Program-made: the position numbers and the translations under genes
The notes under the pieces: model-generated
Told to the model about the DNA's origin: nothing
The model's input: only the letters and a program-made list of their open reading frames with translations
Database searches by the model: none
NCBI RefSeq assembly: GCF_950023065.1
Contig: NC_088680.1
Coordinates: forward strand, 35,886,559 to 35,950,558
Length of the DNA stretch: 64,000 nt
Direction: 5' to 3'
Origin: Planococcus citri
Taxonomy: Eukaryota; Arthropoda; Insecta; Hemiptera; Pseudococcidae
In this document: positions 57,945 through 64,000 of the stretch, in pieces
How the letters are laid out: every line of letters starts with the position of its first letter
Position numbering within the stretch: position 1 is the first letter of the stretch

Positions 57945-58778
57945 ATGCTAGATCGATAGAGAATGTAAAAATACATCACCAGCCAAAAGTTTGGATGCTG
58001 AAGTCGATATTAATAGGATTTTTGTTGAATTTTTATGTAAAGATCGAAAGTGCCAAGAAATGTGAAAGAAATCAAAATTTCGCCAAATTGATCTGAGAAG
58101 GTGAAATTAGGTATGCATTCTATTCTTTACCCCCTCTCTTCCCCAATCAATTAGAAACGGTTTCGAAACGTTTTGAACGGTTTCGGAGTCTTCAGCAGAT
58201 ATTTGAAAATTTAAATTTTCACCAAGTTTCACCCGATGAGTTTGAAAAATCAAACTTTACTTTCTATCCTAATGTCAACTTGTTGATTCGATTGGAGGTA
58301 ATTTTATTAAGCTGCTCTAAGATTTGTTTAAACGTGCTATAGATGATTTGAATAATTTATATGGCACTTTGTGAAAATCTAAAATTTCCAAAACATGACT
58401 GGATACTTCAGAACGGTTTAAAATTACTTCCAATCAACTCAACGTGTTGAAATTATGTTATGAAGTGAATTTCAGCTTTTCAACTTCATTGGGTAGATTT
58501 GAGGAATTTCGACTTCCAAAAAATCTGCTGAAAACTCCAAAACAGCTGAAAACGGTTCGAAACTGTTTCGATCGATTCAAAGAGTCAAAAATAGAGGTAC
58601 CTACCAGATTATAGCGTTCTAGATCAATTTCGCAAAATTTAGACTTTTTTGCATTTTTTTTGCCCAAATTTGGCTTTAAAAATTGACCAAAAATCGAAAA
58701 ATGCATTTGAGAAAGTGAAATGTTGGCTGGTGATGTATTTAAGCGTGTTGTTTCGATCTAACGTAGATCGAAATTTCC
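57945..58778. mobile_element. Diverged foldback element related to the one at 10335-12025
   Basis: ATACATCACCAGCC near 57971 pairs with GGCTGGTGATGTAT near 58723, and the arms mirror each other around about 58360. Internal blocks (GAAACGGTTTCGAAACG, TCTTCAGCAGAT, AAATCTGCTGAAAACTCC) match the arm sequence of the 10.3 kb element (AAACCGTTTCAAACCG, CTCCAGCAGATTTTT). The outer TCGGGGA ends and target duplication were not found. Confidence 0.6.
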
Positions 58779-61054
58779 TTCATGGGCCAAGAGAAAAAAC
58801 CTGCTAAAAAAAAGTCGAAAAACATTCTTGAGTTCCCAAAATGTATAAAATTTTTAAGGTTTGAGAAAAGTTTTCAATTTGAATGTGAGTTTTGTCCAGT
58901 GCTAGAGGGATCATTATGACTCAAAAATCTCACATTTTTATCTCGTATTTCTGAGGCAATTTCACTGCAACTTTTTCCTAAATTGTATCAAAATTTGGAA
59001 AACTTACAAATTCAAAAAAAAAAATGAATTGAGAATTATACATTTTTCATCATGGAAGAAAATATGCACTTCGAAGTCTTGAAATAGCTGTACTTGACTT
59101 AATAATAATAAATACGATATGCCCATATTTCTACATACCTCTCGGAATAGCTTCCGTTCAATTTCTCTGCTCCCAGTGAGGGGTTAAAACTCCAGCTGGG
59201 GTTCAATTCTTCATCCAAATAACTCGAACTTTGAAATTTCAACTTGATTGAACTTTGATTAATTCAACGTGAGCACTTAACGTGACATTTATTCATTGGG
59301 GAAAACAACTATAACTGCTAATTTTTCTACTAAAACAATTTGCGCAATGATCGTAATCAAATAAAATATCGTCACTGAGATTTCCTGTAGGATGGTACGT
59401 TACCTCATTATATATCGAATTATTCATCATTTACGACGTTGAATTTTTTTAAAATTAAAGAGATATGGTATAAAACGGACAGGATTGCTCACCATTTGCG
59501 TCAAAGGAATGACGATGACATTTAATATCGTACCAAATTATATGAGGTTCGTGCGTAATCAACTCTTTTATAGTGAATCTTTCTAGTGCAGGGTATTTTT
59601 AAAATGCTTTATTTTTGTGTGTAACTGTAGTGTAGATCGTGGAATTTTTTTCCTTCAAATTACCTATTGAACATTCCTGGAAATTTACATAATTTGGAAA
59701 AAAATTGGAAATTTTATAAAAATGTATGAACATTTTCTCACCAGACTACGCATTACGATTTTTACTTTGTCAAAAATTATTTGAAAATGATAATTTTTGT
59801 GTTTTTTCAAATTTTTTAAATTCTAGAATTCGTGATAAAATATCAATTTAGGAGGACATCACACGACCACTCAAACTCAACAATGGTCTTCAAAGCAATT
59901 TTTACTTAATTCCTTCTTACTTTCTAATTTCTGATAAACGTGGAAAACTTCAGTCTCATATGGTTTTTTATGGTAATTTAAGAAGTCTGAGTGAGGAAAA
60001 AAGGTTGAAGGGGTCGTATCTTGAAAATGAGCAATTGAGCACGCATTCGAATTTAGTAGTACCTATTGATGAATTCATGAACGATGCGTCATATATAGAT
60101 AAGTACAATTTTTTTGCGTTTCTTGCATTTTTTGGGAATTCGGAGGAGGAGGTGGGTTAGAGAGGTTGTATCTCAACAATTACTGGATATTCGAACTTGG
60201 TGATGCAAAAACATTACAAAGGATGTGTTACACAACTCAATCAATTTTTTTTTCAATTTTGTTCAAAATTTGGGAGCCCATCATCATTATACCCTGAGGG
60301 TTCCAGAATCCTAGAACGGAAACGATACTCGATGGTTATAGGTATAGGTACTCATAAAAGTATCTTTGTTGTGTTTTTTCAGATTTTTTGATTGGGTCTT
60401 AAGATCTTTTTTATCACGATCAAAGTCAAGCTTTATATGAGAAAACTCCACTTTCAACTTTTGAAAATTCTCGAAGAAAGTTTCGACCAAACTCCTTTGA
60501 ATATTTTTTGTGGTGGCCCTAAAACATTGAAGGTAAGGATTAGTGTTTAGGAATCACAGACCCTCAAAGTTGAGAGAAATGAGTATTTTCATTGAAAATT
60601 GTCAAAATAGGAAATGATGAACCCCCCCCCCACATTCCTCCAAAGATGAAGGTGGATGTTTTGTTTGTGGCGTGATATGAAGCCATATAAAGTAAGTAAT
60701 AAAATGACATACTCGTATGTACAAAATTTAGAAGTTTTATTCATGGTGGAATTAAGAAAATGAATACAAATATAAATACGAGTAGATAGTGTACCATGAT
60801 GAAAAATTTAAAATTACGAACTGAATTATTTAAAAATAACGATCACTTAAAATACTTTTTCGTGAAAATGACAATTTAGATTTCAAAGTAAAAAATTTAG
60901 ATAGATATGCATGAATAAATTACATATGTGAGTATTTTCCACCATGTAATTTTCAAAGAAATTCTGCCAGTAGTTGTTACCACTGTCGTGGCGATCCATA
61001 AAATTAGATGTAAGTACATATGATCAGCTGATAAATTCTCTATCCCTTTCAGAA
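58779..61054. other. Non-coding stretch, no gene recognised
   Basis: AT-rich with a 10-C run at 60622-60631. A plus ORF at 59960-60160 has an acidic, fairly balanced composition but no splice or family support. An AATAAA on the minus strand near 60740 could serve the exon at 61055-61173. Confidence 0.35.
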
Positions 61055-61173
61055 TCATCTGTGCAGGAAATCCGTACGATACACGTTGTAACCACCATGT
61101 TGGATAAAAATGTATTTCCCTAGGTATTCAAACTGTTCTTCATCGGTATTGTTTTCAGCTTCATATCCGAGTT
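61055..61173 (-). CDS. Probable terminal coding exon of an unidentified gene
   Basis: A good acceptor AAACTTTTTCAG (exon start 61173) leads into a phase-1 frame. It reads LGYEAENNTDEEQFEYLGKY, then IFIQHGGYNVYRTDFLHR and TGA at 61057-61055. The composition (E, D, G, Y, N, Q) is unlike chance frames in this AT-rich DNA. The exon that should precede it was not found: the 1.9 kb upstream is mainly a family C palindrome. The last exon of the 63 kb paralog is the nearest candidate, since a donor ACAG|GTTAGT lies about 40 bases beyond that gene's stop, but the phases do not join its reading frame. It may be an alternative 3' exon or belong to a gene reaching beyond the window. Confidence 0.4.
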
Positions 61174-61369
61174 CTGAAAAAGTTTAGAAAAAGCTCTTTA
61201 AAAAGTCGAAAAATTATTCCAAGGTAAGTATGTTAAAAATGTACATGTTTGGTAATATGTAATGCAATTTAAAGAGCAGTTGTGTTCAGTTCAGAAATTT
61301 TTTTGTTGTATCATTCCATTATGTCGTTGCTATAAAAATGAGCAGTTGTTAATGTTATTCTAAAGCGTT

Positions 61370-62600
61370 TGTGCGACCATATGAAAATGAGTTGAAATTT
61401 CACGAGGGTTTCAAATATTCGGACGGAAATGTTTTTTGAGCATTTGTGAAGAATTCTGAGCCCCGATGAGTCATGATTTTTGAAATTTTCAAGAAAATGT
61501 CATAAGACGTACCAATTTAGATTAAAATTTTTCGATAATTTCAAATTATGTACTTTGACCAAAGTGATTTCTTGAGGATTTTTCAAAGAACTCTGAGCCT
61601 TTGAGTTATGATTTTCGAAGTTTTTGATAAGTGACCTATTTAAATGGGTCGAAATTTTCAGAGAAATTGAAATATTTCGACAAAAATGTTAATTGCGAAC
61701 ATTATTGAAGAATTTTTATCCTAAACTGGGTCTTAATTTTCGAAGTTTTTGAAAAAGTGGCATGCAATCTGTCAAAATGTACTAGAATTTTTTTTGGGAG
61801 GGACAATTCTGAAAAATTTTGAGTCCAAAATTAAACATTTTTATTGGAAATTTTTAAAAAGTGCCCTGCAACCCATCAGGATGGTCTCATGGGGAGAAAA
61901 TCCATGAATACTTCAAAGCAAATCGACTTGAAAATAAATATAAAAACAGTCGAAATTTTGAGTGCAAAGTTCCTCAAAACCACAGAAAAAATATACTGAC
62001 AAAAGTATTTGATTTTTTCAAAAAGTTCAGCTCTCTTTTATGAATGACGTGGGGCTTTTTTGAATACCTCGAATATCATGACTAGTTTCTCACTCAAAAT
62101 TGTTTAGAAATACTTTAAAAAACATTTTCGTTGAAAATTTGGATTTTTCGTAATAATGTATTTTAACCCATTTTAGGCTGCATGATATTTTTCAAAAATT
62201 CCGAAAATTGTGGCCTAATTTTGGGCTCAAAATTCATCAGGAACGCTCTAAAAACATCTGAGTTGAAGTACATATTTGAATTCATCTCAAAACTGGAAGC
62301 CACTTTGATTCGACGTACGTCATTTGTTCAAAAATCCCGAAAATCATGACACAATTTTCGTATCAAAAATCATCAGAAATTCTCAAAAATCGTTCTGGTC
62401 AAATATTTGAATTTTTCGCGATATTCCAGTGCATTAGAAATCCTGAAAATAATGACCCAATTTTGGACTTAAAATTCTACATGAATGCTCAAAAAGTATT
62501 TTTGTACAAATATTAATTGGAATTCTCACAAAATCGTAATCCAGTTTGGTATGTCGAAAGATCATTTTACATAGAATCGTTTCCTACGAATTTTTTCAAA
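61370..62600. repeat. Family C units in a head-to-head inverted array
   Basis: Forward units of about 128 bp start near 61379, 61509, 61637, 61768 and 61872 (words like ATCAAAATGGGTTGAAATTT then ATTTCGACAAAAATG). From about 62090 the same unit runs in reverse (near 62166, 62303, 62426, 62542). The junction lies near 62040. Confidence 0.65.
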
Positions 62601-63144
62601 GAGTCTAGATAGGTACTAATTTTTTTGCGCTCCCTCCCCACTCCAATTTTGTACTGAGTATGGCTAAAAATCACAATTGAAGGGATTATGCGATTCGCCA
62701 TCTGAAGTGAAATATAATTTGGAGTAAATGGAGTGTCCGCTACCAACCTGTGAAATAAGGGTTTTAGATCACCCCTTCCCCTCTATTGTTCTACTGCGAA
62801 TTTCAAAAATACGTAAGTAGGTACGTGTTTTTTGACACGTTTGACTCATTTTCACTAAAAGCCAAGTAAATTTTTTGTGTCGAAAAAATTCCAGCCAAAT
62901 TCGATTTCTAGAGTGTTTTCGCCAATTGGATTCAAGAGTACAAAGAGATAGATAATGGAAAATATGTACGAGTACATCTGAAGTGAAATCTTGTACACGT
63001 TTTCAGTATCACCCTAGTATCATCAAAAAATGCTACTAAAAGTACCTATTTTTTTAGATGTTCTTATTGTCAGTGATTATAGTAAGCACATATTTTTACT
63101 AACCTGTCCATCATCCTTTGTAATTTTTCGTATCACTTCAGAAA
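62601..63144. other. 3' flank of the right-hand paralog
   Basis: Includes the donor ACAG|GTTAGT (minus, exon end near 63104), about 40 bases past the paralog's stop, consistent with an intron in its 3' untranslated region. Otherwise AT-rich with no gene recognised. Confidence 0.4.
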
Positions 63145-64000
63145 TCACATTTCATCGCTGCAGAAAACCCACTTCTCTTTCAACAACCGCATCACGTTCG
63201 CCATAAAAGGTGGTATATTCTTGGACATGGGATTATTCCACCTGTAAATTAGCTCCTTATCTCCATCGAAGAACCAATTTATCAGCTCATCAATGGCAGG
63301 ATTTTCTCCGGTCTTGAACGCTTCCTGGATCGATTTCATGCTTCCATATTTACGTGCCTTTATCATTTTATACTCTTTGACCAAGTCGGACGATTTAAAA
63401 TACCACAACAAAAAATTATTCAGTCTGGTAAAACAGCATTCGTCAGATTTTTCAGTGTCATCGTTATTCAAAACATTTGATATGTATTTTTGTAAAAATG
63501 TTTCAAAAATATCGTCCATAGGTATCGATGATTGAAATTCTTTGATATCGTCCTCGGAATTTGAACACCATTCCAAGAACTTTTGCCAATCTGTGGCTGT
63601 AAAGTTGTAAAATCTCGCTTCGATCAAACTACAGCGACATTTCTCAATTATATCTCGCTTCAGTTCGATTAAATCTTGACTGGATGAAAATAAATCGAGA
63701 AAGTAGGTGACATCTTGTAACCGACCTTGATTCAGGGCGCAAAGCAAATCGTGAAGTAAAGGAGACGAATACATTAGGCATTTTCTGAAACTTACAGTCA
63801 TATCTTGGTCTTTAAAAGAGGCATCTACGAAATCGTGGAATTTATGCCATTTATCCTTATTACGAAGTTGAAAAATGTACTCCGCCAAATGATCGCAATG
63901 TATCAACGTGTCTTGTTTAAGTTTCGCCGACGTTTTCTCATCCCAAGACATGACCTTGGAGAATTCATCAAAGTAAGCGTAATATCCTTCTTTGATCCAA
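63145..64000 (-). CDS. Second member of the 703-residue family, 5' end beyond the window
   Basis: The frame ends at TGA (63147-63145) and is open to the right edge. The first Met in it (63951) is not the start: 16 codons before it read WIKEGYYAYFDEFSKV, which align with FKEGYFEDVEDFLTF at about 423-437 of the 703-residue paralog. About 285 residues are visible. Shared blocks include the WHKFHDFVDASFKDQD region, VSFRKCLMYSSPLLHDL against TSFRKDMIRSNPMLEHY, FLLWYF against FLKWYF and ELINWFFDGDKELIYR against TILEWFYDGDREKIHR. The C-termini stop at the same place. Similarity is moderate, so the duplication is not recent. The family and function are unknown. Confidence 0.85.
   Translation of the reverse strand, partial: WIKEGYYAYFDEFSKVMSWDEKTSAKLKQDTLIHCDHLAEYIFQLRNKDKWHKFHDFVDASFKDQDMTVSFRKCLMYSSPLLHDLLCALNQGRLQDVTYFLDLFSSSQDLIELKRDIIEKCRCSLIEARFYNFTATDWQKFLEWCSNSEDDIKEFQSSIPMDDIFETFLQKYISNVLNNDDTEKSDECCFTRLNNFLLWYFKSSDLVKEYKMIKARKYGSMKSIQEAFKTGENPAIDELINWFFDGDKELIYRWNNPMSKNIPPFMANVMRLLKEKWVFCSDEM

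Noticed and set aside
59960..60160. 66-codon plus ORF with an acidic tail
   Set aside because: No splice sites, no paralog and no recognised family, and its length is within chance.
61224..61232. Consensus donor GTAAGTATG on the plus strand after TTCCAAG
   Set aside because: No coding frame or promoter precedes it on that strand, so a chance match is more likely.

Overview
This is AT-rich animal nuclear DNA, most likely from an insect and possibly a scale insect or mealybug. The animal assignment is firm because the window holds an intact FoxC/crocodile transcription-factor gene with a conserved forkhead domain, and because eukaryotic splice sites and a eukaryotic Helitron are present. The mealybug guess is weaker. 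It rests on the palindrome TAGGTACCTA, which recurs throughout the window and which I associate with that group. Nothing bacterial, viral or organellar was seen, and I found no tRNA or rRNA gene.

Layout. At the left edge (1-129, minus) lies a short coding piece of a gene that runs off the window. From 130 to 19.8 kb I see no secure gene; the DNA is unique sequence mixed with old repeats, including a 1.7 kb foldback transposon (10335-12025) with a perfect 9-bp target duplication. From 19878 to about 26.4 kb lies a Helitron on the minus strand. Its one intact 1724-residue ORF joins an Ulp1-like protease, eight AT-hooks, a zinc-binding cluster, the HUH Rep nuclease and a PIF1-type helicase. Its 3' end carries a CTAG terminus with hairpins, a tandem repeat and a nested Tc1/mariner-type MITE. 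From 26.4 to 41.4 kb there is a gene-poor tract of repeats separated by complex islands that look like regulatory DNA. crocodile lies at 41459-42475 (minus, single exon). From 42.6 to 55 kb there are more repeats, a promoter-like island (46.7-47.7 kb) and a possible three-exon gene on the plus strand (50.7-54.05 kb). From 55.0 to 64.0 kb two paralogous genes of a family I do not recognise lie on the minus strand: a complete 703-residue copy (55341-57452) and a second copy cut by the right edge (63145-64000). Two further exon-like pieces lie downstream of these copies.

The strongest structural theme is inverted repetition. At least eight separate stretches fold back on themselves, from 130 bp to 1.7 kb, and belong to several families. 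Three degenerate arrays with a period near 30 bp, four arrays with a period of 145-190 bp, and arrays with a period near 128 bp make up much of the rest. Most ORFs of 60-110 codons in the window are by-products of these arrays.

I see no sign that the genes work together. crocodile would be a developmental regulator, the Helitron is a self-replicating element, and the 703-residue family looks like a lineage-specific tandem expansion of unknown function.
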